Below, piece by piece: positions 15,593-24,102 of a DNA stretch of 56,261 nt; position 1 is the first letter of the stretch; each line of letters begins with the position of its first letter. The stretch spans positions 1 to 56,261 of the forward strand of contig JBEKOB010000023.1 in the NCBI GenBank assembly GCA_049522195.1, given 5' to 3'. The notes below the pieces were generated by a model. It worked only from the letters and a program-made list of their open reading frames with translations, was not told the origin of the DNA and ran no database searches. The translations under genes were made by a program, and so were the position numbers. This stretch comes from UBA9647 sp049522195. Its GTDB lineage: Bacteria > Bacteroidota > Ignavibacteria > UBA10030.

Positions 15593-18500
15593 TGACCCTA
15601 ATTACTGGAAGAGTCTGCGGGAATTGCACGACAAGGATGCGGTGAGTGACGCCAAGGCCCACGAGTTTATGGCCGGCGTCACGGACGACTTTCAGATATC
15701 TGAACTTTCCGCGATGTCGCGGAAACAATTCCTCGCTCTCCTGACGGCATCCGCCGCGTTCGCAGCGGCAGGGTGCAGTAACTACCGGGACCGCGGAGAA
15801 ATTGTCCCGTACAGCAAGAAGCCTGAAGAAGTCACGCCCGGGGTTCCTAATTACTATGCTTCCACGTGCAACGGGTGTGCACAGTCATGTGGCATTCTTG
15901 TTAAGACGCGCGAAGGCCGGCCAATAAAGATTGACGGTAATGCGGACCATCCAGTGAACCGCGGCAAAATCTGTGCAACGGGACACGCGAGCATTCTGAA
16001 TTTGTATGACCCATATCGTTTGCGCGGTCCGGTCTTCGGCAGCGCATCGGGAAAATCGGGTACGCTGACCTGGAAGCAGGCCGACGTGGAAATTGCTGGC
16101 CATCTTGAGAATAGCGTCAAGGCGTCGAGAGAAATCGCGCTTGTTCTTCACTCGGTTCAGTCACCGACGGCGGCAAAGGTTCTTGCGGAGTTCAGCGCGA
16201 AGTATCCGACGACGCGCCTCTATGTGTACGACTTCTTTCATGACGCGAATCGCCGTCATGCGTGGGAACAGTGCTACGGAACAACCGAGCTTCCCTCCGT
16301 CGACTGGGACAAGGCAAAGATCGTTCTGGCGCTGGAATCGGACTTCCTCGGGAACGAGGGAATGACGATCGAGCAGATCCGCCGCTTCACCGATGGGCGC
16401 GATATCATGAAGACGAAGGACTTCAACCGTCTCTACTCCGTTGAGGGATCGATGAGCCTCACCGGCGCAAACGCGGATTACCGGTTGCGGCTGCGCCCGG
16501 ATGAGCAGCTGTCGTTCGTGCTCGCCGTGATCAATGAGATCGCCGTCGTGAGGAAGAAAGGATCGTTCAAAGGATCGATTCCTCCTCCGGTGAATGGTGC
16601 CTCGCTCAATCAGTTCGCATCCCAGCACGGACTTTCTGCGGATGTATTGAAGCACCTGGTTGACGACCTCATCGAAAACACCGGTCGGTCGTTCGTCATT
16701 GCCGGCGATGTGCTTCCGTCGGACGTCCATGTGGCAGTGAACTATTTGAATGAGCTCCTGGGCAACAATGTTCTGTATGAAACGGCACGATCCGAAATCT
16801 TGACGCCGCGCTCGGGACAGGCGGATTTCGAATCGCTCGTGGAAGGAATGAAATCGGGGCGTGTGGGGATGGTAGTCCACGTTGGCACGAACCCCGTCTA
16901 TCAGCTCCCTGCCGCGTTTGGCTATGAAGATGCCCTGAAGCATGTCCCTGTCAGTATCAGCCTCCTGGAGGAAGAAGACGAGACATCGCGATATTGTTCT
17001 TATGTCCTTCCGGTGAATCATGCTCTCGAATCGTGGGGAGACTTCAAGGTCCGGACAGGCGTATATTCGTTCCAGCAGCCGGTCATCGCTCCTCTTTATG
17101 ATACTCGACAGAAAGAAGCAGTGCTGCTTTCATGGATCCAGGGAAAGGACTCCTACAAAGAGACTCTGTATCATGAATACCTGATGTCACAATGGGAGAG
17201 GACGCACTTCCCGGCTCTCAACAAGAAGACTGATTTCAAGACGTTCTGGTATTCAGCTCTCCACGATGGCGTGATCACTGTGGATGAGCGAGAGAAGAAT
17301 GAATACAGGTTCAAGTGGGACGCGCTCGCAGCGGTTGTCCCCGCAGCCTCCAAGGGATATGCCATAGGCCTGACCCGAAGCTACTATATCGGCGATGGCA
17401 CGTTCGCCAACAATGGATGGCTGCAGGAACTTCCGCATCCGGTTTCGAAGATTGTCTGGGACAACTATGCGGCGATTTCCACGTCGACGGCGAAAGAGCT
17501 CGGCGTCAACATGAACGACACAATTGACATCACGCTCCCGCAAGGAAAGCAGACGGTCCCCGTGTTTGTTCAGCCCGGACAGGCGGACGGCTATATCTCT
17601 ATCGAATTGGGATATGGGCGGACAAACGCCGGACCGATTGGATCTGGAGTAGGAACTGACGTGAATGTCCTTTTGCCGAAAACGTCTCTGACTGGCAGCC
17701 GGGTGGTTGGCGGAGCCAATGTGGTGAAGGCGTCCGGAACCTATATGCTTTCCTCGACGCAGGAACACCACTCGCTCGACGACACGTTTGTCAAGGATTT
17801 CCATCTGAAGCGCGGAGTGATTCAGGAGGGCACAGTCCTTCAGTATTCGAAAGAACCCGATTTTCTTCATAAGGAAAAGAAAGAGTTGTTCAGCATTCAC
17901 ACCGAAGTCGAGTACAAAGGTGTGAAGTGGGCGATGGCGATTGACCTCAACAAGTGTATCGGCTGCAACGCGTGTGTTGCCGGCTGCAATGTGGAGAACA
18001 ACGTCCCCGTTGTCGGCAAAGAACAGGTCGCGAAGGGAAGGGAGATGCAGTGGATTCGGCTCGATCGGTACTACTCCGGTACGTCCGATGCTCCTATCCC
18101 AAGCCACCAGCCGATGCTCTGTCAGCATTGTGACCAGGCCCCATGCGAAAACGTTTGTCCCGTTGTAGCCACGACCCACAGCCCAGATGGCCTGAACCAA
18201 ATGGTTTATAACCGGTGCGTAGGAACCAAGTATTGCTCCAACAACTGTCCGTACAAGGTCCGTCGGTTCAATTTCTTCAACTGGAGAGACTACGTCGCTG
18301 ACGGATACTATGAGCAGCAACCCGTCGGACTTCTCTACAACCCGGAAGTGACAGTCCGGTCGCGCGGTGTGATGGAGAAATGCACGTTCTGTGTCCAGAG
18401 GATCATGGAAGCACGACAGCATGCAGCAGAGAAGGGAGTTTCGCTGAAGGGGAGTGACGTCAAGACCGCGTGCCAGGAGGCTTGTCCGGCGACGGCTATT

Positions 18501-18650
18501 GTCTTCGGCGATATGAGCGATCCGAAGTCTGAAGTCTCGGTATATCGGAATCATCAGCTTGGGTATCACGTCCTCGAAGAGACGAATGCACGGCCGAACG
18601 TGACGTACCTCGCGAAATTGCGCAACATTCATTCGGAGAACCTGACTTGA
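15585..18650 (+). CDS. actB: ActB, molybdopterin-like plus iron-sulfur subunit of ACIII
   Basis: The 1021-residue periplasm-facing subunit fuses a molybdopterin-oxidoreductase-like domain (about 1-730) with a four-cluster ferredoxin domain. After a Tat-related start (FLALLTASAAFAAAGCS) comes CNGCAQSCGILVKTREGRP. The C-terminal part has CIGCNACVAGC, CQHCDQAPCENVCP, CVGTKYCSNNCPYKVRRFNF and CTFCVQR...CQEACP. Family knowledge says the ActB pterin site is empty and the iron-sulfur clusters relay electrons from the quinol site. It overlaps the small upstream gene by 8 bp and actC by 4 bp. Confidence 0.95.
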   Translation: MSNDPNYWKSLRELHDKDAVSDAKAHEFMAGVTDDFQISELSAMSRKQFLALLTASAAFAAAGCSNYRDRGEIVPYSKKPEEVTPGVPNYYASTCNGCAQSCGILVKTREGRPIKIDGNADHPVNRGKICATGHASILNLYDPYRLRGPVFGSASGKSGTLTWKQADVEIAGHLENSVKASREIALVLHSVQSPTAAKVLAEFSAKYPTTRLYVYDFFHDANRRHAWEQCYGTTELPSVDWDKAKIVLALESDFLGNEGMTIEQIRRFTDGRDIMKTKDFNRLYSVEGSMSLTGANADYRLRLRPDEQLSFVLAVINEIAVVRKKGSFKGSIPPPVNGASLNQFASQHGLSADVLKHLVDDLIENTGRSFVIAGDVLPSDVHVAVNYLNELLGNNVLYETARSEILTPRSGQADFESLVEGMKSGRVGMVVHVGTNPVYQLPAAFGYEDALKHVPVSISLLEEEDETSRYCSYVLPVNHALESWGDFKVRTGVYSFQQPVIAPLYDTRQKEAVLLSWIQGKDSYKETLYHEYLMSQWERTHFPALNKKTDFKTFWYSALHDGVITVDEREKNEYRFKWDALAAVVPAASKGYAIGLTRSYYIGDGTFANNGWLQELPHPVSKIVWDNYAAISTSTAKELGVNMNDTIDITLPQGKQTVPVFVQPGQADGYISIELGYGRTNAGPIGSGVGTDVNVLLPKTSLTGSRVVGGANVVKASGTYMLSSTQEHHSLDDTFVKDFHLKRGVIQEGTVLQYSKEPDFLHKEKKELFSIHTEVEYKGVKWAMAIDLNKCIGCNACVAGCNVENNVPVVGKEQVAKGREMQWIRLDRYYSGTSDAPIPSHQPMLCQHCDQAPCENVCPVVATTHSPDGLNQMVYNRCVGTKYCSNNCPYKVRRFNFFNWRDYVADGYYEQQPVGLLYNPEVTVRSRGVMEKCTFCVQRIMEARQHAAEKGVSLKGSDVKTACQEACPATAIVFGDMSDPKSEVSVYRNHQLGYHVLEETNARPNVTYLAKLRNIHSENLT

Positions 18651-20014
18651 GCACTGCTGTAGTGGACTACACGCGTGAGCTTCCTGTCGTTGAGGGAAGA
18701 CCACACCCTGCCGAACTTGATGCGACGATTGCGGCTCCGCTCGATCAATTTCCGACGCGCACGTGGTGGATTGTCCTGGCAGTGACACTCTCGTTCCTGT
18801 CGTTTGGTGCATTCTGCGTTGGTATGACGTTTTACAAAGGCCTCGGGATGTGGGGTATCAATCAGCCAGTCGCCTGGGGTTTTGATATCGTCAACTTCGT
18901 TTTCTGGGTCGGCATCGGACACGCGGGGACGCTGATTTCCGCAATCCTCTTTCTCCTTCGTCAGCGTTGGCGAACGGGAATCGCCCGTTTCGCCGAAGCG
19001 ATGACAATTTTCGCAGTGATATGTGCCGGGATGTTCCCAATTCTCCATCTTGGGCGTCCTTGGTTGCCTGTCTATCTCATGCCGTACCCGAACCAGAATG
19101 CACTCTGGGTGAATTTCACGTCTCCTCTGGTCTGGGATGTCTTTGCTGTCTCCACGTATCTCACTGTTTCGTTCGTCTTTTGGTACGTCGGGTTGATCCC
19201 GGATTTCGCCACCCTCCGGGATCGGACATCGAGTTCCATCAAGAAGACAATTTACTCGGTATTGAGTCTCGGTTGGCGTCATTCCAACCGTCACTGGCAG
19301 CATTACGAGCGAGCGTATCTGATCCTCGCTGGCTTTGCAACTCCTCTTGTTCTCTCTGTTCACACCATCGTGAGCTTCGATTTCGCCGTGTCAGTCCTCC
19401 CTGGATGGCACACGACAATTTTCCCACCATATTTCGTCGCAGGGGCGGTGTTTTCAGGTTTCGCCATGGTGCAGAACGTCCTGATCTTTGTCCGGCAGGC
19501 GTTCAATCTCAAACACATCATCACGCTTGATCATCTTGAGAAGATGAACAAGGTGATGATCGTGACAGGATCGATGGTCGGGTATGCCTATGCGATGGAG
19601 TTTTTCATTGCGTGGTACAGCGGCAGCCAGTTTGAGTCATTCGTATTTCTGAACCGTGCGCTCGGTCCGTATGCCTGGGCTTACTGGACCATGGTCAGCT
19701 GCAACGTGATATTCCCGCAGCTCTTCTGGTTCAAGAAGATCCGCCGGTCCATTCCTTTCATGTTCGTGATCGGCATTCTCGTCAATGTAGGTATGTGGTT
19801 CGAACGATTTGTAATTATCGTGACTTCCCTGTCTCGCGATTTTCTCCCGTCAAGCTGGGGTCATTACATTCCCACGATGTACGATATTGGGATCTTGCTC
19901 GGGAGCTTCGGCCTCTTCTTTACTCTGATCCTGATCTTTGTGCGCATCTTGCCGGTGGTTTCCATCAGCGAGGTGAAGGCTGTCGTCGAAGGGGGACAGC
20001 CCTCGCATCATTAA
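18647..20014 (+). CDS. actC: ActC, NrfD/PsrC-type quinol-binding membrane subunit
   Basis: The 455-residue protein has about ten membrane helices and the NrfD/PsrC fold. Its N-terminus is soluble and ends in FPTRTWWIVLAVTLSFLSF, and the helices carry typical motifs such as WGINQPVAWGFDIVNFVFWVGIGHAG (given here in part: WGINQPVAWGF) and LHLGRPWLPVYLMPYPN. It is the presumed menaquinol oxidation and proton-handling subunit. The start is a TTG whose last two bases join the TGA stop of actB (TTGA), with a GGAG site 8 bp upstream. A later GTG is possible but less well placed. Confidence 0.93.
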   Translation: MSTAVVDYTRELPVVEGRPHPAELDATIAAPLDQFPTRTWWIVLAVTLSFLSFGAFCVGMTFYKGLGMWGINQPVAWGFDIVNFVFWVGIGHAGTLISAILFLLRQRWRTGIARFAEAMTIFAVICAGMFPILHLGRPWLPVYLMPYPNQNALWVNFTSPLVWDVFAVSTYLTVSFVFWYVGLIPDFATLRDRTSSSIKKTIYSVLSLGWRHSNRHWQHYERAYLILAGFATPLVLSVHTIVSFDFAVSVLPGWHTTIFPPYFVAGAVFSGFAMVQNVLIFVRQAFNLKHIITLDHLEKMNKVMIVTGSMVGYAYAMEFFIAWYSGSQFESFVFLNRALGPYAWAYWTMVSCNVIFPQLFWFKKIRRSIPFMFVIGILVNVGMWFERFVIIVTSLSRDFLPSSWGHYIPTMYDIGILLGSFGLFFTLILIFVRILPVVSISEVKAVVEGGQPSHH

Positions 20015-20029
20015 GAATGAAATGCATCT

Positions 20030-21169
20030 ATGAACGAACAGCATCTCTTTTCAATTACAGCACTCTTTGAAACGCCGGATGAAATCATCCACGCCGCTCA
20101 GGAGACGCAGAAGGCCGGGTATACGCACTTCGATGTGAATACACCCTATCCGGTCCATGGGATGGACCGCTCCATGGGGTTGAAGCCCACGCGCCTTGGA
20201 GTATTCTCCCTGGTGTTCGGCATCATCGGCGCGGTTTCAGCAGTCGCGCTTATGACTTGGGTGACATCTTCGGACTATCCGCTGGTGATCGGAGGGAAGC
20301 CGTTCTGGTCGTGGCCGGCATTTGTTCCTATCGCGTTCGAGGTTACCGTCCTGCTGGTGGCTGTCCTGTCGGTTGTGACGATGATCGTCCTCTATTTCAA
20401 GTTCCCAAATATCAGCCATCCCCTTCACGACACGCCGTACATGAAGAGAGTTTCGTCGGACAGGTTCGGCATCAGTATCGAGGCCGATGATCCTGCGTTC
20501 AATGAAGCAGCGGTGCGGGAGTTTCTGAAGAAGATTGGCGGGAAAGACATCGCGGCCGTTCACTACGACCTTGAAGATCTCAACCATGGCCAGCGGATGT
20601 TCGATCCAAAGTTCATCGGAGTCCTTGCCTTGACGGCGCTCCTGGTATCCGGCGCCACCTATATTGTCTTCAACCAACTCCTCTTTATGGAACCGTTTTC
20701 GTGGATGATGACCCAATCCAAGCTGAAGGCGCAACGGCCCAGTGAATTGTTCAAAGACGGGATCGGGATGAGGCCGCCGGTCGAAGGTACGGTCGCACGC
20801 GGGTTCCTGCCGTATCCGTTCAAAGGGAAACCGGACGAGGCAGGGAAGAATCTTGTCAATCCCCTTCTCTCTACTAGGGATGTTCTCGACCGCGGCAAGT
20901 CAAAGTTTTTGACGTACTGCAGCCCCTGCCATGGTAATTTTGCGCGGGGAGACAGCCGGCTGAGGGGTCAATTCCCCAATCCGCCGACTCTCCACTCGGA
21001 CAAAGTACGAAACTGGCCGGACGGCAATATTTACCATGTGATTACGGAAGGACAGAACGTGATGCCTTCGTATGCCTCGCAGATCTCACGGGATGACCGG
21101 TGGGCAATTGTTCGTTACATCCGTGTGTTGCAGCGCGCCCAGAACGCAAAGGAGTCCGATCTGAAATGA
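20030..21169 (+). CDS. ActD-ActE fusion: DUF3341 membrane domain plus mono-heme cytochrome c
   Basis: One 379-residue chain joins two ACIII subunits that are separate in the reference complexes. Residues 1-185 are ActD (DUF3341): FSITALFETPDEIIHAA, HFDVNTPYPVHGMD and two helices, ending in the FGISIEADDP module. From about residue 200 follows a membrane helix and the ActE cytochrome, with heme motif CSPCHGNFARGD at 297 and ENVMP/QNVMPSY-type methionine ligand region (QNVMPSYASQI). It overlaps actF by 4 bp (ATGA). No frameshift or internal stop is seen between the parts, so the fusion looks real. Confidence 0.9.
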   Translation: MNEQHLFSITALFETPDEIIHAAQETQKAGYTHFDVNTPYPVHGMDRSMGLKPTRLGVFSLVFGIIGAVSAVALMTWVTSSDYPLVIGGKPFWSWPAFVPIAFEVTVLLVAVLSVVTMIVLYFKFPNISHPLHDTPYMKRVSSDRFGISIEADDPAFNEAAVREFLKKIGGKDIAAVHYDLEDLNHGQRMFDPKFIGVLALTALLVSGATYIVFNQLLFMEPFSWMMTQSKLKAQRPSELFKDGIGMRPPVEGTVARGFLPYPFKGKPDEAGKNLVNPLLSTRDVLDRGKSKFLTYCSPCHGNFARGDSRLRGQFPNPPTLHSDKVRNWPDGNIYHVITEGQNVMPSYASQISRDDRWAIVRYIRVLQRAQNAKESDLK

Positions 21170-22347
21170 ATAACTCCGTAACCGCTGCAGAAATGAAGAA
21201 GGAGCTCCCCGGCCAGGTCGCGCGGTACGGCTGGATTCTTCTTATCGTCGGTGTCGTGATAGCCGCAGCCGGGTATCTGATTGATCCGAGACGTATGGCG
21301 TTTGACAACATCATCGGGTTCCTGTTCCTCACGAGTATTGGGATCGGCTCTATTTTCCTCGTGGCTCTCGAATATATTGCTGGGGCAGTCTGGAGCGTGC
21401 CGATGCGTCGCGTCAACGAATTTCTCGGCGCTTTGACGCTCCTCATTCCTCTGCTGGCCATTCCCATATTCCTGAATCTCCACGATCTGTATCATTGGAC
21501 CCATGCTGAAGCCGTCGCGGCAGACAAGATTCTTCAGGGAAAGTCATCGTATCTGAACGTCAACTTCTTTGTCCTCCGTTTTATTATCATTTTCGTTCTC
21601 TGGAGCCTGTTCTATTTCCTCTTTACGAGGAACTCATCCAGGCAGGACATCACAAAAGATCAAAGCCTCACAACACGCAACATCAAGCTTTCCGCAGTTT
21701 TCATGCCGGTCTTTGCAATCACGCTTACATTGACCGCTGTCGACTGGGCCATGAGTCTCGAGCCGCATTGGTACTCTACGATGTACGGTGTATACTATTT
21801 TTCGGGAACGATCCTGGCAGCTCTTGCCGCCGCTACGTACATCATCGTGAAGATGTACGAGTCGGGCTACTTCCCGCAGCTCCAACGCGATCACTTCTAT
21901 AGTCTTGGCGCTCTCCTGTTCGCGTTCATCAATTTCTGGGCGTATATCGCATTCAGTCAGTTCCTCCTGATCTGGTACGCGGACCTGCCGGAGGAAACGT
22001 TCTGGTTCATCAGCCGATGGAAGAATGGATGGGAGTACGTGTCTATTCTCCTGATTATCGTCCATTTCGCTGTCCCGTATTTTGCGCTCCTGACGCAAGA
22101 TTCCAAGATGGACACGAAACGACTGAAACTGATGGCCATCTGGATTCTCTTCGCCCACATGCTCGACCTCTACTGGCTCGTGATGCCGACATACAGCAAG
22201 ACGGTTCCGTTCAGCTGGAATGAATTCGGATTTCCGATACTGCTTGTCGGACTTATCATGGTCGTGTTTTCGTTCAAAGTGAAGCGAAACAACATCGTCC
22301 CGATAGGTGACCCCAAACTGGAGCGCGGACTTAGTTTCAGGCTGTAA
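21166..22347 (+). CDS. actF: ActF, ActC-like membrane subunit of ACIII
   Basis: The 393-residue protein has about ten membrane helices and is the shorter NrfD-like paralogue of ActC. The start ATG at 21166 overlaps the stop of the actDE fusion (ATGA); an upstream in-frame ATG at 21100 would run 70 bp into it and adds no family similarity. Motifs include RRVNEFLGALTLLIPLLAIP, DWAMSLEPHWYSTMYGVYYF and SQFLLIWYADLPEE, the last two being strongly typical of ActF. It closes the complex III set and is followed 15 bp later by a cytochrome c gene. Confidence 0.92.
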   Translation: MNNSVTAAEMKKELPGQVARYGWILLIVGVVIAAAGYLIDPRRMAFDNIIGFLFLTSIGIGSIFLVALEYIAGAVWSVPMRRVNEFLGALTLLIPLLAIPIFLNLHDLYHWTHAEAVAADKILQGKSSYLNVNFFVLRFIIIFVLWSLFYFLFTRNSSRQDITKDQSLTTRNIKLSAVFMPVFAITLTLTAVDWAMSLEPHWYSTMYGVYYFSGTILAALAAATYIIVKMYESGYFPQLQRDHFYSLGALLFAFINFWAYIAFSQFLLIWYADLPEETFWFISRWKNGWEYVSILLIIVHFAVPYFALLTQDSKMDTKRLKLMAIWILFAHMLDLYWLVMPTYSKTVPFSWNEFGFPILLVGLIMVVFSFKVKRNNIVPIGDPKLERGLSFRL

Positions 22348-22362
22348 CTCTCAAAGGCAGGC

Positions 22363-23313
22363 ATGGAAAAGAAACCGGATCTCAAACCAGAAATCGATTT
22401 CAAAGATCTGATCAAAAAGCCCGAAAAGCTCTTTGGTTACTCTTATGTACTCTTTGCACTGATTCTTACGGTGCTCGGCATTTCCTACATGGAGAACCTG
22501 ACCGCGATCGGAAAGAATTCTATCAGTCCTTCTGTTGTGACCGACTCTTCTTCTTTCGTTCAGGACATTCCGTTCCAGAGCGCCAGGTCGCTTCCTCCTG
22601 TCGATGTGGCGAAAGCATCTGTAGCCACCGTCGAGCTGGTGAATAAAGGAAAGGAAGTGTTCGGGACACTTTGTGCATCCTGCCATGGAGATAACGGGGA
22701 AGGAGACGGACCGACAGCCGTTACGCTGAATCCAAAACCGAGAAACTTTCACCAGCTGACAGGATGGAAGAATGGTTCAAAGGTCTCGCAAATCTACAAG
22801 ACACTGCAAGATGGAATTCCGGGCAGCGCGATGGCATCATTCAGTTATCTTCCGCCGCACGACCGGTTTGCTCTGATTCACTTCGTTCGTTCTCTGGCAG
22901 CCGGACAACCGCTCGATTCGCAGGCGGAGCTCCAGGGGCTTGAGACCACATATCAGCTTTCGGAGGGGACAAATACGCCCGGCCAGATTCCCGTGAAAAA
23001 AGCTGCACAGATTGTTGAAGGGGAGACCGCACCTGAAGTCGCCAAGATCGCAGAGCTCATAAGGAGCCTGGAGGGACAGACAAACAGCGCAGGCCTGCAG
23101 GTCTTTGAACGGGTAGCGCGCAATAAGCAGAGAATACTCGCGGGCATGCTGTTTAACAGCAATTCATCACTTCAGAACGTCGATCAGTTCATCAAAATTG
23201 TCAGTGCTGAACCCCTACAACTTGGATTCAAAGCCGAGGTTGTCCAACTTTCTTCATCTGATTGGACATCTCTCTACCAGTTCTTGAACGGGCTGAAAGC
23301 TCGGAGAGGGTAG
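22363..23313 (+). CDS. Membrane-anchored mono-heme cytochrome c between ACIII and oxidase
   Basis: The 316-residue protein has one N-terminal anchor helix (YSYVLFALILTVLGISYM, about 25-45) and a heme motif CASCHGDNGEGDGPTAV at residue 104, followed by LNPKPRNF, a common class I cytochrome pattern. A further 110 residues behind the cytochrome domain are not recognised; they are mostly helical and contain paired conserved-looking leucines. By its place between actF and sco it is a good candidate for the electron carrier joining complex III to the oxidase. An extra ACIII subunit is the alternative. Confidence 0.85.
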   Translation: MEKKPDLKPEIDFKDLIKKPEKLFGYSYVLFALILTVLGISYMENLTAIGKNSISPSVVTDSSSFVQDIPFQSARSLPPVDVAKASVATVELVNKGKEVFGTLCASCHGDNGEGDGPTAVTLNPKPRNFHQLTGWKNGSKVSQIYKTLQDGIPGSAMASFSYLPPHDRFALIHFVRSLAAGQPLDSQAELQGLETTYQLSEGTNTPGQIPVKKAAQIVEGETAPEVAKIAELIRSLEGQTNSAGLQVFERVARNKQRILAGMLFNSNSSLQNVDQFIKIVSAEPLQLGFKAEVVQLSSSDWTSLYQFLNGLKARRG

Positions 23314-23315
23314 TC

Positions 23316-24095
23316 ATGAAAATATTGCACAGTTTGCTTGCCGGTTTGCTCGTGCTGGCACTCAGCGCCCCGCTGCGAGTGAACGGTCAGACTCATCCCA
23401 AGGTTGGAATCGAAGAGAAACTCGGCCAGACGATTCCGTTGGACCAGGAACTGTATGATGAGACCGGTCATCTAGTGACACTGAAGAGCCTCGTCAACAA
23501 GCCGACCATCTTCACGTTCGTTTATTTTCGGTGTCCCGGCATTTGTACGCCCCTCCTGAACGAGCTCACGAAAGTTGTCGACAAAACGGATTTGGTGTTG
23601 GGGAAGGACTACCAGATCATCACGATCAGTTTTGACTATCGTGAGACTCCAGATATGGCTGCTGGTAAAAAGGACAACTACATGCAGCTGCTCAAGAAAC
23701 CGGAAGATCCGAACGGTTGGCGGTTCCTGACCGGCGACAGCCTGGCAATCGAGCGAGTCACTGACGGGGCCGGATTCTATTTTACCCGCAGCGGAAATGA
23801 TTTCATTCATGCGGGGGCGTTGATCGTCGTTTCTCCCGAGGGGAAAATCACCCGGTACATCAATGGCATTCATTACCTTCCCTTCGATGTGAAGATGGCC
23901 GTGTACGAAGCATCGACGGGAAAGATCGGACCTACGATCGCAAATATCCTGACCTTCTGCTTCAGTTATAATCCCGAGGGACGCACGTACTCGCTGAATT
24001 TCATGCGCATCTCATTCGTCGTGATACTGGGATTCGTCGGAATATTCGTCATCATTTTCATCGTACGACCGAAAAAGAAGCAACCCGAAAGGTAA
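23316..24095 (+). CDS. sco: SCO1/SenC family copper chaperone
   Basis: The 259-residue protein has a signal/anchor helix at its N-terminus, a thioredoxin fold and a second hydrophobic helix at the C-terminus (ISFVVILGFVGIFVIIFIV). The copper site is visible as FRCPGICTPLL (C-x-x-x-C) with the distal histidine in DFIHAGALIVV. Sco proteins load the CuA site of oxidase subunit II, whose gene ctaC lies downstream in the same operon. The ATG at 23316 follows GGAGAGGG. An upstream in-frame ATG would reach into the preceding cytochrome gene and is not used. Confidence 0.92.
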   Translation: MKILHSLLAGLLVLALSAPLRVNGQTHPKVGIEEKLGQTIPLDQELYDETGHLVTLKSLVNKPTIFTFVYFRCPGICTPLLNELTKVVDKTDLVLGKDYQIITISFDYRETPDMAAGKKDNYMQLLKKPEDPNGWRFLTGDSLAIERVTDGAGFYFTRSGNDFIHAGALIVVSPEGKITRYINGIHYLPFDVKMAVYEASTGKIGPTIANILTFCFSYNPEGRTYSLNFMRISFVVILGFVGIFVIIFIVRPKKKQPER

Positions 24096-24102
24096 ATCAA
24101 TT

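Noticed and set aside
17253..18812. 519-codon minus-strand frame under actB and actC
   Set aside because: The plus strand encodes clear ActB iron-sulfur motifs here; the opposite frame shows no domain and is a by-product of codon bias.
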